Positions 24,793 to 32,632 of a stretch of DNA of 64,000 bases are shown here, in pieces. The position numbers and the translations under genes are program-made. Below the pieces are notes generated by a model that did not search any database, had not been told where the DNA came from, and saw only the letters and a list, made by a program, of their open reading frames with translations. The number at the start of each line of letters is the position of its first letter. The first letter of the stretch is position 1. The stretch comes from Agrococcus carbonis (GTDB taxonomy: Bacteria > Actinomycetota > Actinomycetes > Actinomycetales > Microbacteriaceae), in assembly GCF_900104705.1 (NCBI RefSeq), contig NZ_LT629734.1, positions 1,860,001 through 1,924,000 of the forward strand. The letters are read 5' to 3'.

Positions 24793-26283
24793 GTGGCCAC
24801 GACGACGAGGTCCCAGGGCGAGCGCACGTTCCTGCACGTGCTCGCCAACACCGCGCTCGCGAACATCACGACGGCGTTCGTCTGGTTCGCGCTGACCTTC
24901 TGGGTGTACCTCGAGACCGGGAGCGTGCTCGCGACCGGGGTGGTCGGCGGCGCCTACATGCTCTTCGTCGCCTTCGGCAGCATCCTCTTCGGCTCGCTCG
25001 TCGACCACCACCGCAAGCTGCGCGTCATGCTCGTCTCGGGCGTGTGCACGCTCATCGCGTTCGCGACTGCGGGCGTCATGATCCTGCTGCTGCCCGAGCC
25101 GCTGCTGCTGCAGCTCACCGCCCCCTGGCTGTGGCTGTTCATGGCGGTGATCCTCGCGGGGTCGATCGTCGAGCAGCTGCGCAACATCGCGCTCTCGACG
25201 ACCGTGACGCTGCTCGTGCCCGACGAGCGCCACGCGAACGCCAACGGCATGGTCGGCACGGTGCAGGGCGTCGCGTTCGCCATCACGAGCGTCTTCTCGG
25301 GGCTCTCGATCGGGCTGCTCGGCATGGGGTGGACGATCGCGATCGGGATCGTCGCGATCGCGGTCAGCCTCGTCCACCTGCTGACGCTGCGCATCCCGGA
25401 GGACGTCGTCGCCCAGCAGCCCGACGACGCGGCGCGCGGCATCGATCTGCGCGGCTCGATCCGCGCCGTGCTCGGCATCGGCGGGCTGTTCGCGCTCATC
25501 CTCTTCTCGACGTTCAACAACCTCATCGGCGGCGTCTACATGGCGCTCATGGACCCGTACGGCCTCGAGCTGTTCGAGGTCGAGGCGTGGGGCGCCGTGC
25601 TCGGGGTCTCGTCGACCGGCTTCATCATCGGCGGGCTCGTGATCGCGCGGTTCGGGCTCGGCCGCCGGCCCATCCGCACGCTCCTGCTCGTCGTGATCGC
25701 GATGGGGGTGCTCGGCGCGCTGTTCACGATCCGCGAGTGGTGGTGGCTCTACGGACTCGGCATCTGGGCCTACATGGCGATCATCCCTGCGGCCGAGGCC
25801 GCCGAGCAGACCGTCATCCAGCGCGTCGTGCCGCTGCATCGGCAGGGGCGCGTCTTCGGCTTCGCGATGGCGTTCGAAGCGGGGGCCGCCCCGATCACCG
25901 CGTTCCTCATCGCGCCCATCGCGCAGTTCCTCATCCTGCCCTGGGCGCGCTCGCCCGAGGGCGCCGCGGCGCTCGAGCCGCTGCTCGGCACGGGAGAGGC
26001 GCGCGGGATCGCCCTCATCTTCCTCGTCGCGGGCATCGTGACGACGCTCGCGGGTGCGCTCGCCTTCACGACGCGGTCCTATCGGCGCATCAGCGAGAGC
26101 TACGACGCGGCCGTGCCCGAGGGCGACGACCCTGCCGAGGCGTCACCCGACGGTGCCCCGGGCCCCGCGCCGGCCGCGCGCGCGGGCGTCACCGAGGGCG
26201 GGCCGGATGCGGCGGACCCGGTCGCGCGGGATCCGTCGGGCGGCGCGGTGAGCGATGCCGGCAGGGCGCCCGGAGCCGAGTAG
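24793..26283 (+). CDS. MFS transporter, DHA3/MefE-like
   Basis: A 496-residue 12-TMS major-facilitator protein. It resembles the DHA3 (macrolide efflux MefA/E-like) group: FVWFALTFWVYLETGSVLATG, the GSLVDHHRKLRVM loop, and LLVPDERHANANGMVGTVQG. The final ~70 residues after the last helix are a Pro/Ala/Asp-rich cytoplasmic tail. This tail is encoded on DNA that also encodes the C-terminal tail of the convergent methyltransferase-like gene, a 184-base antisense overlap. The GTG start is supported by the -10 hexamer. Substrates are unknown. Confidence 0.9.
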   Translation: MATTTRSQGERTFLHVLANTALANITTAFVWFALTFWVYLETGSVLATGVVGGAYMLFVAFGSILFGSLVDHHRKLRVMLVSGVCTLIAFATAGVMILLLPEPLLLQLTAPWLWLFMAVILAGSIVEQLRNIALSTTVTLLVPDERHANANGMVGTVQGVAFAITSVFSGLSIGLLGMGWTIAIGIVAIAVSLVHLLTLRIPEDVVAQQPDDAARGIDLRGSIRAVLGIGGLFALILFSTFNNLIGGVYMALMDPYGLELFEVEAWGAVLGVSSTGFIIGGLVIARFGLGRRPIRTLLLVVIAMGVLGALFTIREWWWLYGLGIWAYMAIIPAAEAAEQTVIQRVVPLHRQGRVFGFAMAFEAGAAPITAFLIAPIAQFLILPWARSPEGAAALEPLLGTGEARGIALIFLVAGIVTTLAGALAFTTRSYRRISESYDAAVPEGDDPAEASPDGAPGPAPAARAGVTEGGPDAADPVARDPSGGAVSDAGRAPGAE

Positions 26284-27083
26284 CGCGCGAGCACGGGCTC
26301 GGCGCGGTCGACGGCGGTCGCGTCGGTGACGGGCGCGGGGGCGGTGTCGGCGATGAAGCGCTCGATGCGGGCCCCGCCGATCGCCGCCGCAGCGGGCGAG
26401 TCCCGCTGCACGCGGGCGCGGATCGCGTCGAGCGCCAGCGGGGCGTCGCTCGCGATGAGCACGATGTTGCTCTCGCGCACGGCGATCGTCGACCCCCGCG
26501 TGACCATGGCCACGTGCGCGAACACCGCGCGCAGGGTCGCGAGCTGGGCGCGCACGAAGTGCGCCGGCGGCCCGTCGACCGAGTTCACGATGAGCGTGCC
26601 GCCCGGCTCGAGCGCCTCGCGCGCCGCGTGGAAGCACTCGACGGTGGTGAAGGCCGCAGGCACGCGGCCTCCGTCGAACACGTCGATCACGATGAGCGAG
26701 ACCGGCTCGGCCGTCGCCTCGAGCGCGGCGCGCCCGTCGCCCAGCTCGAGCCGCACGCCGTGCGGCAGCGGATCGACCTCGGCCACGAGCTCGACGAGCG
26801 CCGGCTCGACCTCGACCACGCGCTGGCGCATCGTCGGGTCGCGGTGCTGCAGCGCGCGGGGGAGCGTCGCCGCGCCGGCGCCGAGGTGCAGGGCGGTCGC
26901 GCCCGCGCGCCCGCCGAGCGCCTCGATCGCGGCGGCGAGCATCCACCGCACGCTCGCGAGCCTCGGCGGCTGCGCCGGGTCGCCGACGTGCGACTGCACG
27001 AAGCCGCCCACCCGCAGCGTCCACCCGGCGGCGTCGCGCTCGACGACCGCGTCGCGGCCGCTCGAGAGCGTGCGTCGCGTCAC
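26100..27083 (-). CDS. Spermidine-synthase-like methyltransferase-fold protein (copy 1)
   Basis: A 327-residue protein with the SpeE-like Rossmann fold. Motif I is LHLGAGAATLPRAL, followed by the acidic strand VVEVEPALVEL, then LELGDGRAAL, and IVIDVFDGGRVP at the position of the catalytic DxxD loop. GTLIVNSVDGP is a later strand. A true spermidine synthase would need the decarboxylated-AdoMet pocket and a nearby speD, which is absent, so the substrate is unknown. The last ~55 residues are low-complexity Pro/Ala/Gly/Ser and overlap the MFS gene antisense. The GTG start overlaps the SprT-like stop (GTGA). A second copy lies at 32,633-33,463. Confidence 0.8.
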   Translation of the reverse strand: MTRRTLSSGRDAVVERDAAGWTLRVGGFVQSHVGDPAQPPRLASVRWMLAAAIEALGGRAGATALHLGAGAATLPRALQHRDPTMRQRVVEVEPALVELVAEVDPLPHGVRLELGDGRAALEATAEPVSLIVIDVFDGGRVPAAFTTVECFHAAREALEPGGTLIVNSVDGPPAHFVRAQLATLRAVFAHVAMVTRGSTIAVRESNIVLIASDAPLALDAIRARVQRDSPAAAAIGGARIERFIADTAPAPVTDATAVDRAEPVLARYSAPGALPASLTAPPDGSRATGSAASGPPSVTPARAAGAGPGAPSGDASAGSSPSGTAAS

Positions 27084-27538
27084 GCCGCGGCCTGGCGCCG
27101 CATCCAGCGCACCTCGACCACGCGCCGCGCCGCGCGCGTGCAGGGCGTGCACGCGTAGCGACCGCGGGGCGCGCGGAAGCGCACGTGCTCGTGGCCGCCG
27201 GGGCACGAGCCCACCCAGCCGGCGCGCTCGGCGGCGATCTCGCCGCGATGGGTGCGGCCGCCGACGTAGCCGAGCTCGCGCGCGGTGCGCCGCCACACCG
27301 GCCCGTGCCCCGCGGCCGGCCCCGCCATCGCGTGCGCGACCTCGTGCAGCAGCACCTGGTGCACCTCGTCGTCGTCCCAGCGGGCGGCGAGGTGCTTCGA
27401 GACGGTGATGCGGCGGTGCGTGTAGTTCGTCAGCCCCGCGCGCTTGGCGGCGCGATCGAAGCCGAAGGTCCACGAGTCGTCGAGGTGCAGCCGGATGAGG
27501 GCCTCCGCCCACACCCGCACCTTCTCGAGATCAGCCAT
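27080..27538 (-). CDS. SprT-like zinc protein
   Basis: A 152-residue protein of the SprT-like domain family. LLHEVAHAMAG carries the HExxH zinc site, followed by GHGPVWRRTARELG with the usual third His. Two cysteines after CPGG and a late CTPC may form a zinc ribbon, as in SprT/Spartan. The family includes DNA-protein-crosslink proteases, though bacterial substrates are little known. The ATG at 27538 has a GGAAGGGG site 4 bases upstream. The stop overlaps the start of the methyltransferase-like gene, so the two are co-translated. Confidence 0.88.
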   Translation of the reverse strand: MADLEKVRVWAEALIRLHLDDSWTFGFDRAAKRAGLTNYTHRRITVSKHLAARWDDDEVHQVLLHEVAHAMAGPAAGHGPVWRRTARELGYVGGRTHRGEIAAERAGWVGSCPGGHEHVRFRAPRGRYACTPCTRAARRVVEVRWMRRQAAA

Positions 27539-27613
27539 CACACCCCTTCCGCCGGCTGCGAGCATGCCAGCCCGGGGCGCGACCGCGCCAACCGCGGGCC
27601 GTCGCCTGTGGAG

Positions 27614-28186
27614 TCAGCGCCCGCCCCAGAGCGGATGCCGCGCCCGAGGCACGTCCTGCTCGGCGCGCAGCGCCTCGGTCTGCGCGCGGTCGGTCGCGAC
27701 CATGAGCGCGATCTCGGCGGCCTCGAGCTGCGCCGCCTCGAGGCCGGCCTCGCGGCACAGCTCGACCGCGACCGTGAAGTCGAGGCACGCCTCGTGCCAC
27801 TGCCGGAGCGCGAAGTGCACCGTGCCTCGCTGCTGCAGCGCGTGCGCCCACAGCTCGACCCAGTCGTTCGCGCGCGACTCGGCGATGAGCGCCGTGCACT
27901 CGCGCAGCGCCGCGTCGAGGTCGCCGCGGGTCTGGATGACGGATGCGCGCAGCAGGCGCGCCTCGGCGACCCGGTCGCGAGAGCCCGAGGCGCGCGCGAG
28001 GGTCACGGCCTCGTTCGCGGCGACGAGCGCGTCGTCGAGCCGCCCGATGGACTCGAGCAGCCACGCGCGCTCGGAGACGGCCGCGAGCGAGCGCTCCCGG
28101 CCGAGCTGCCGCAGCCGGCGGGCGGCAGCGGCGACGTCGACCGCGTTGCGCAGCGCGGTCTGGTCGTAGCCGATCGACTGGCTCAT
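27614..28186 (-). CDS. TPR-like helical protein
   Basis: A 190-residue all-helical protein. Repeated helix pairs of about 34-38 residues carry TPR-like residues (RAWLLESIGRLDDALVAANEAVTLA; ARLLRASVIQTRGDLDAALREC; HALQQRGTVHFALRQWHEACLDFTVA). TPR arrays usually bind partner proteins. No enzymatic domain is visible. ATG 28186 is chosen, and 28195 is an alternative that adds three residues. The gene is divergent from the VOC dioxygenase gene 139 bases away. Confidence 0.8.
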   Translation of the reverse strand: MSQSIGYDQTALRNAVDVAAAARRLRQLGRERSLAAVSERAWLLESIGRLDDALVAANEAVTLARASGSRDRVAEARLLRASVIQTRGDLDAALRECTALIAESRANDWVELWAHALQQRGTVHFALRQWHEACLDFTVAVELCREAGLEAAQLEAAEIALMVATDRAQTEALRAEQDVPRARHPLWGGR

Positions 28187-28325
28187 GGCCGACATCGTCG
28201 CGCACGCGAGCCGGATCCGCGGGAGCGCGCGCGGCGATCCGCCGACCGCGCCGGGCCGAGCGCCGTGCGGGCGTCCGGCAGGGCAGGTGGAATGCCGCGC
28301 GCCCGCGCGCCGTTGGCCCTCCCAC

Positions 28326-29315
28326 GTGACCTCCTCGACGCGCCGTCCCCGCTGGATCCTCGCCGCCGTGCTGGCGATCGCCGTCGTCGGCGGCGGCATC
28401 ACCGCCGCGGCGCTCGCGACGGGCGGTCGCGCAGAGAACGGCGTCGACGCATCCGCCGTGCCGCAGGGCAGCATCGCCGCGGACACCCGCATGGGCGCCG
28501 TCGAGCTGCGCGCCGCCGACCTCGACGGCATGGCCGACTACTACGGCCCTGCGGGCATCGGGCTCGACGTGCTCGAGCGCGCCGCCGACGTCGTCTCGCT
28601 CGGCGCCCACGGGCACGAGCTCGTGCGGCTCGTCGCCGCCGAGGCCGCACCGGCCGCCCATGCCGACGCGGGCCTGTTCCACACCGCGATCCGCTTCGAC
28701 GACGCCCCCGGTCTCGCGCGCGCCCTCGTCGGCGTCGCGAGCGCCTACCCGCACCTCTACGGCGGCGCGTCCGACCACGCGGTCAGCCACGCCTTCTACT
28801 TCGCCGACCCCGAGGGCAACGGCGTCGAGCTGTACGTCGACACGCCCCGCGACTTGTGGGTGTGGGAGGACGGCGAGGTGCAGATGGGCAGCGCGCCGCT
28901 CGACATCAACGCCTTCGTCGCCGAGCACCTCGGCGCGGGCACCGACACCGGCACCGGCAGCGGCGCGACCGTCGGCCACGTCCACTTGAAGGTCGGCGAC
29001 CTGGGGCAGGCCGAGGCGTTCTACTCCGACCTGCTCGGCTTCGCGGTGACCGCCCGCGCCGACGGCGCGATCTTCCTCGCCGCCGGCGGCTACCACCACC
29101 ACCTCGCGGCCAACACGTGGGGCTCGGCGGGCGCGGGCGAGCGCCCCGAGACGCTCGGCCTCGGCTCGCTCGAGGTGCTCGTGCCCGCGCAGGCCGACCT
29201 CGACGTCGTCGCAGCGAGGCTGACGGATGCGGGAGCCGCGTTCGACGAGACCGCCGGCGCGATCGTCGTGGCCGACCCGTGGGGCACGGTGGTCGAGCTG
29301 CGCGTCGCCGGATAG
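28326..29315 (+). CDS. Membrane-anchored two-domain VOC dioxygenase (CatE-like)
   Basis: A 329-residue protein with two vicinal-oxygen-chelate modules. The first (about 60-180) includes FHTAIRFDDAPGLARAL and HAFYFADPEGNGVELYVD. The second (about 215-325) includes GHVHLKVGDLGQAEAFYSDLLGF and GGYHHHLAANTWG. This is the layout of CatE/catechol-2,3-dioxygenase-like proteins, where His and Glu bind iron or manganese. Residues about 10-34 form a hydrophobic helix after basic residues, so the enzyme is probably anchored to or exported across the membrane, which is unusual because such dioxygenases are normally cytosolic. The GTG at 28326 is the first start near this helix. Confidence 0.82.
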   Translation: MTSSTRRPRWILAAVLAIAVVGGGITAAALATGGRAENGVDASAVPQGSIAADTRMGAVELRAADLDGMADYYGPAGIGLDVLERAADVVSLGAHGHELVRLVAAEAAPAAHADAGLFHTAIRFDDAPGLARALVGVASAYPHLYGGASDHAVSHAFYFADPEGNGVELYVDTPRDLWVWEDGEVQMGSAPLDINAFVAEHLGAGTDTGTGSGATVGHVHLKVGDLGQAEAFYSDLLGFAVTARADGAIFLAAGGYHHHLAANTWGSAGAGERPETLGLGSLEVLVPAQADLDVVAARLTDAGAAFDETAGAIVVADPWGTVVELRVAG

Positions 29316-29367
29316 CCGCGGCCTGCCGGGGGACTTCTCCCCATCGCGACCCTCAGCAGCGAGCTCC

Positions 29368-29373
29368 TAGGGT
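29368..29373 (+). promoter_or_regulatory. -10 element (TAGGGT) of the five-gene operon
   Basis: TAGGGT lies 21 bases before the ATG. A GGAGGA ribosome site (29387-29392) lies between them. No clear -35 is visible. Confidence 0.45.
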
Positions 29374-29394
29374 GGGAGGGCCGGACGGAGGACC

Positions 29395-29724
29395 ATGGCC
29401 CAGGACATCATGCTCGACCTCGAGCGCATGCGCGAGCTGCATCGCGGACTCACGATCACGGTGGCCGAGTTCGAGGCCGCAGGTCGCACGAACGACCGGC
29501 TCGAGTCCGCCATCGGCAACCCCGACGGGCGGTCGGCGCTGCGCGACAAGGCGCATGACTTCGAGGGCCGGTGGAACGACAAGCGCGAGAAGCTGCTGAC
29601 CAACCTCGACGGCATCGATGAGTCGCTGCGCACGATCATCGAGCAGTGGACGGCGTGGGACGCCGACACCGCCGGCTACTTCGAGGACGAGGGCAGGACC
29701 ACGACCCTGACTCACGAGCCATGA
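29395..29724 (+). CDS. Small helical protein, WXG100-sized but without WxG
   Basis: A 109-residue, highly charged protein predicted to be two long helices (about 5-50 and 58-98) joined near the GNPDGRS turn. Size and shape resemble ESX/WXG100 proteins secreted by type VII systems. The turn region carries no WxG: the nearest Trp pattern is GRWNDK. It has a strong GGAGGA ribosome site and overlaps the next gene as ATGA. The next protein has a T7SS-substrate-like N-terminus, so this may be its partner or chaperone. The family is otherwise not recognised. Confidence 0.75.
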   Translation: MAQDIMLDLERMRELHRGLTITVAEFEAAGRTNDRLESAIGNPDGRSALRDKAHDFEGRWNDKREKLLTNLDGIDESLRTIIEQWTAWDADTAGYFEDEGRTTTLTHEP

Positions 29725-31019
29725 CGATGCGATCCCCGAACGAGGGCTACGAGCTGCGCGCGCTCGAGGGCGACGCCCCCGCGATCCAGGAGCACGGCCG
29801 CGTGCTCGGCGAGCTCGCCGAGACGATGGTCATGACCGCCGATCGGCTGATCGAGCTGGGCGACTCATCCCTGTACCGCAGCCAGGCGACCGACAAGCTC
29901 TCGACCACGGCGGCCGAGGTGGAGGAGGATCTGCGCGCGGCGTCGGTGCGCTACGACCTCACCGGCGACGCGGTCGTGACCTACGGGGTCGCCCTCGCCC
30001 AGGCCCAGGACTGCATCAACCCCAACGTCGAGACCATCCGCACCGCCGAGGAGGAGTACCAGGCGGCGCGCCGGGCCCTCGACGACGCGGAGGACGAGCG
30101 CGACGGGCTGCGCCGCGTGATGCCGTGGGAGGACGAGCCCACCGAGGCCCAGACCGCGGCCGCGGCCTTGGCGGTCGCCACCGCCAGCGGCGAGCTCGCC
30201 GGCAAGGAGCAGACCCGCAACGCGCTGTGGGCCACGTACGAGACCGCCTTCGGCGACTGGAGCGAGGCCTACGACGCCGCCGTCGACGGCATCGAGCATG
30301 CGATGGACACCGCCGGCAACGACGACGGCTTCTGGGAGGCGCTCGACAACTTCCTCGACGCGCTCGGGTGGGTGATCCTGGTGCTGAGCATCGTCGCGCT
30401 CATCATCGGCGCCCCGTTCACCGGGCTGCTCGCGGGCATCCTGCTGGGCCTCTCGGCACTGGTGGCGCTCGGGCGGCTCGTGCAGTACGCCGCCGGCCAG
30501 GCGACGCTGGCCGATGTCGCCCTCTCGCTCATCGCCCTGCTGCCGTTCGGCATCGGGCGCGTCCTGTCGAAGGGCGCGCCGACGCTGAGCGCCGTCATGG
30601 GCGGCGCTCGCGGGCAGATCGTCTCGAGCATCCGCTCGGCACTGCCGGCGATGCGGTTCTCCACGCCGTTCCGCAACATCTCGACCGCCTGGCAGTGGTT
30701 CCGCGCGCCGGCGGCCGCGCGCGCCGCGCTGCCCCACCCGGGGGTGTTCACCAACCCGCTCACGGCGATGCGCCTCGGCGGCGCGCAGACCGCGCAGGTC
30801 CAGACCTTCGTGCAGACCATGCGCACCTCGCCGTACGCGAGCACGCTCGCCCAGCTCGCCGACGACACGGCGCGCGCGATGCCGACCCCGTGGCTGCAGA
30901 GCGCGAACACCAATCTGTGGGTCGGTGAGTTCGGCTATGGCGTCGCGACCACGACCGGCGCCCTCTCGAGCTTCTTCGGTGCGGAGCAGGTCACGGTCGA
31001 CGATGGCCCGATCCGCTGA
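29721..31019 (+). CDS. Putative type VII secretion substrate with central membrane segments
   Basis: A 432-residue protein. Residues 10-100 (GDAPAIQEHGRVLGELAETM onward) are a helical bundle that resembles the T7SS signal domain of actinobacterial secreted toxins. A coiled-coil continues to about 200 (TAEEEYQAARRALDDAEDER). Residues about 220-290 are strongly hydrophobic with Gly/Ala zippers, about three transmembrane segments. The C-terminal ~130 residues are soluble and match no domain that I can name. This order (T7SS signal, hydrophobic centre, variable C-terminus) is that of polymorphic T7SS effectors. No catalytic motif is evident, so a toxin role is inference only. Confidence 0.7.
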   Translation: MTMRSPNEGYELRALEGDAPAIQEHGRVLGELAETMVMTADRLIELGDSSLYRSQATDKLSTTAAEVEEDLRAASVRYDLTGDAVVTYGVALAQAQDCINPNVETIRTAEEEYQAARRALDDAEDERDGLRRVMPWEDEPTEAQTAAAALAVATASGELAGKEQTRNALWATYETAFGDWSEAYDAAVDGIEHAMDTAGNDDGFWEALDNFLDALGWVILVLSIVALIIGAPFTGLLAGILLGLSALVALGRLVQYAAGQATLADVALSLIALLPFGIGRVLSKGAPTLSAVMGGARGQIVSSIRSALPAMRFSTPFRNISTAWQWFRAPAAARAALPHPGVFTNPLTAMRLGGAQTAQVQTFVQTMRTSPYASTLAQLADDTARAMPTPWLQSANTNLWVGEFGYGVATTTGALSSFFGAEQVTVDDGPIR

Positions 31020-31506
31020 CGCGCGCGGGCGCTGGGTCGCCCGTCTCGATGCCGTCGGCATCGCCGCCGCGGGCCTGGGCATCCTCACGCTCCTGGGCTA
31101 CCTCGTCGGCGGGCTGGTCCTCACCGGCGGCCGCATGGCCGAGGACCTCGGCTACCTCTACGGCCACATCGTCGAGTGGCCGCTGTTCGTGGTGGAGCCG
31201 TGGCTGCCGATCGCCGTCTCCTCCGTCACGCTGCTGGCGTTCGTGCCGATGGCGGCGCTCGTGCGGCCCGAGGAGACCGGTCGGCTCACTCGCGCCATCA
31301 ACCTGGTCGCGGCCGGCTCGATCTGCCTGCCCTTCGCCATGATGCTGCTCTTCCCGACCGTCGTCTCGACCGACCACCGCGGCGTCGACGAGACGGTGCC
31401 CGGTGATCACTGGATCGGCCTGGCGATCGGCATCGCGACGATGGTGCTCATGATCGCCCTCGGCGCCCGGGCGATGACGGAGCAAGGACGGCGGATGCGC
31501 GCATGA
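31003..31506 (+). CDS. Four-TM membrane protein of the same operon
   Basis: A 167-residue protein with four predicted transmembrane helices (about 19-41, 60-80, 95-115 and 138-158). It has a basic N-terminus (ARSADARGRWVAR) and a basic C-terminus (EQGRRMRA), which places both ends inside. The ATG lies 17 bases before the stop of the effector-like gene, so translation is coupled. Small multi-pass proteins directly after an effector often serve as membrane immunity proteins, and that is a testable guess. There is no recognised family. Confidence 0.72.
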   Translation: MARSADARGRWVARLDAVGIAAAGLGILTLLGYLVGGLVLTGGRMAEDLGYLYGHIVEWPLFVVEPWLPIAVSSVTLLAFVPMAALVRPEETGRLTRAINLVAAGSICLPFAMMLLFPTVVSTDHRGVDETVPGDHWIGLAIGIATMVLMIALGARAMTEQGRRMRA

Positions 31507-32075
31507 CGATCGCTTCGCCCACGGGCTACCACCTGATGCTGCCGCCGGGCTGGCGCGGCTTCCCCGTCGACGATGACGGCCTGGCCCAGGTGCAGCGCTT
31601 CGTCAGCGCGAGGTTCCGGGCGATCGGGCGCCCCGACCTCGACGCGCAGATGCGGCAGCTCCTGCGCCAGCAGTGGGCGGCGCTGCGCGCGCAGCTCGCC
31701 CGTCAGGTCTTCCTGCGCGCCGAGCAGGACGAGCGGATGCTGCTGCCGATGTCGATCGCCGTGCGCCAGTTCGTCGCGCCGCCGCCGGCGACCTTCGAGC
31801 AGGCGCTCGCGACCACCACGGGCACGACGCTCGAGCGCTTCGACACCCCCGCTGGCCCGTGGTTCCGCGGCGAGCGCGAGCAGCGGGGGCAGGGCGAGCT
31901 CTCGATGGCGCGGTCGGTGACCGTGCTCTACGGGATGCCGCTGCCCGAGCCGCATCAGCGCAAGGGCCTGGCGTTCATCGGCTCGGTCACCCACGCCGAC
32001 GGGACGGACGCCGAGCTCGTGCGCGGCCACGTCGAGCTGCTCGACACGATCATGGAGACGGTGCGCTGGCGATGA
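31503..32075 (+). CDS. Soluble protein of unknown function in the five-gene operon
   Basis: A 190-residue cytosolic protein that begins TGYHLMLPPGWRGFPVDDDG. It has a helical first half (QVQRFVSARFRAIG, then a basic helix) and a beta-rich second half ending HVELLDTIMETVRW. The opening and the overall plan resemble small actinobacterial proteins found beside type VII secretion genes, but I cannot assign a named family. It overlaps its neighbours by 4 bases at both ends, which fixes it within the operon. Confidence 0.72.
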   Translation: MTIASPTGYHLMLPPGWRGFPVDDDGLAQVQRFVSARFRAIGRPDLDAQMRQLLRQQWAALRAQLARQVFLRAEQDERMLLPMSIAVRQFVAPPPATFEQALATTTGTTLERFDTPAGPWFRGEREQRGQGELSMARSVTVLYGMPLPEPHQRKGLAFIGSVTHADGTDAELVRGHVELLDTIMETVRWR

Positions 32076-32626
32076 GCATGCAGTACGCGTTCGACCTCGA
32101 GGCGACGCAGTGGCTGCGGGTGCCCCTGGCGTTCCCCGACGGCGAGGACGCCGACGTCTTCACCTGGGCGGCGCGGGTGGCGGATGCGCGGGTCCACGGC
32201 CGCGAGGACCTGCGGCGCGCGATCATCGGCCGGGCCACCGAGGTCGCGGCCGTGCTGGGGCCGCGCGAGGCGGCGGCCGAGCGGCTGTGGCTGCTGCCGT
32301 CGCCGCAGGCGCCGGAGGCGATCGCCCACCTCTACTTCGCCGACGCGGCCGGCGAGCCGGCGGAGGCCTTCGTGCTCGCCGGCGCCGAGGGCGGTGCGCA
32401 GGCGGTGCGCAGCATCGAGGGCACGGGCTGCGACGAGGCGCTGGCCGCCGAGCTGCTCGCGGAGACCGAGCAGGGCATGCTGGCGATCTCGCGCCGCATC
32501 GCTCGGATGGACGGCACGATCGCGCTCATCGAGGTGATCGACGCGGCCCCGACCCCCGTCGCCGCAGAGGACGGCCCGCTCGACCAGCTGCTGCGGGGCC
32601 TCGTCCTCCGGCCCGCCGCCGGCTGA
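32072..32626 (+). CDS. Soluble protein of unknown function, last gene of the operon
   Basis: A 184-residue acidic, Ala-rich protein starting MSMQYAFDLEATQWLRVPLAFPDGEDADVF. Its plan is similar to the preceding protein: a mixed N-terminal part, then beta strands such as AIAHLYFADAAGEPAEAFVLAG, and a C-terminal helix-strand. The two neighbours may be distant relatives, since both have an LP/VP-x-GW-like or W-x-x-VP opening and a similar length. It carries no signal peptide or membrane segment. It ends 6 bases before the convergent methyltransferase-like gene. Confidence 0.7.
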   Translation: MSMQYAFDLEATQWLRVPLAFPDGEDADVFTWAARVADARVHGREDLRRAIIGRATEVAAVLGPREAAAERLWLLPSPQAPEAIAHLYFADAAGEPAEAFVLAGAEGGAQAVRSIEGTGCDEALAAELLAETEQGMLAISRRIARMDGTIALIEVIDAAPTPVAAEDGPLDQLLRGLVLRPAAG

Positions 32627-32632
32627 GCCGGC

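Noticed and set aside
29395..29724. Calling the 109-residue protein a WXG100 protein
   Set aside because: Size and helicity fit, but no WxG turn is present, so only the resemblance is noted.
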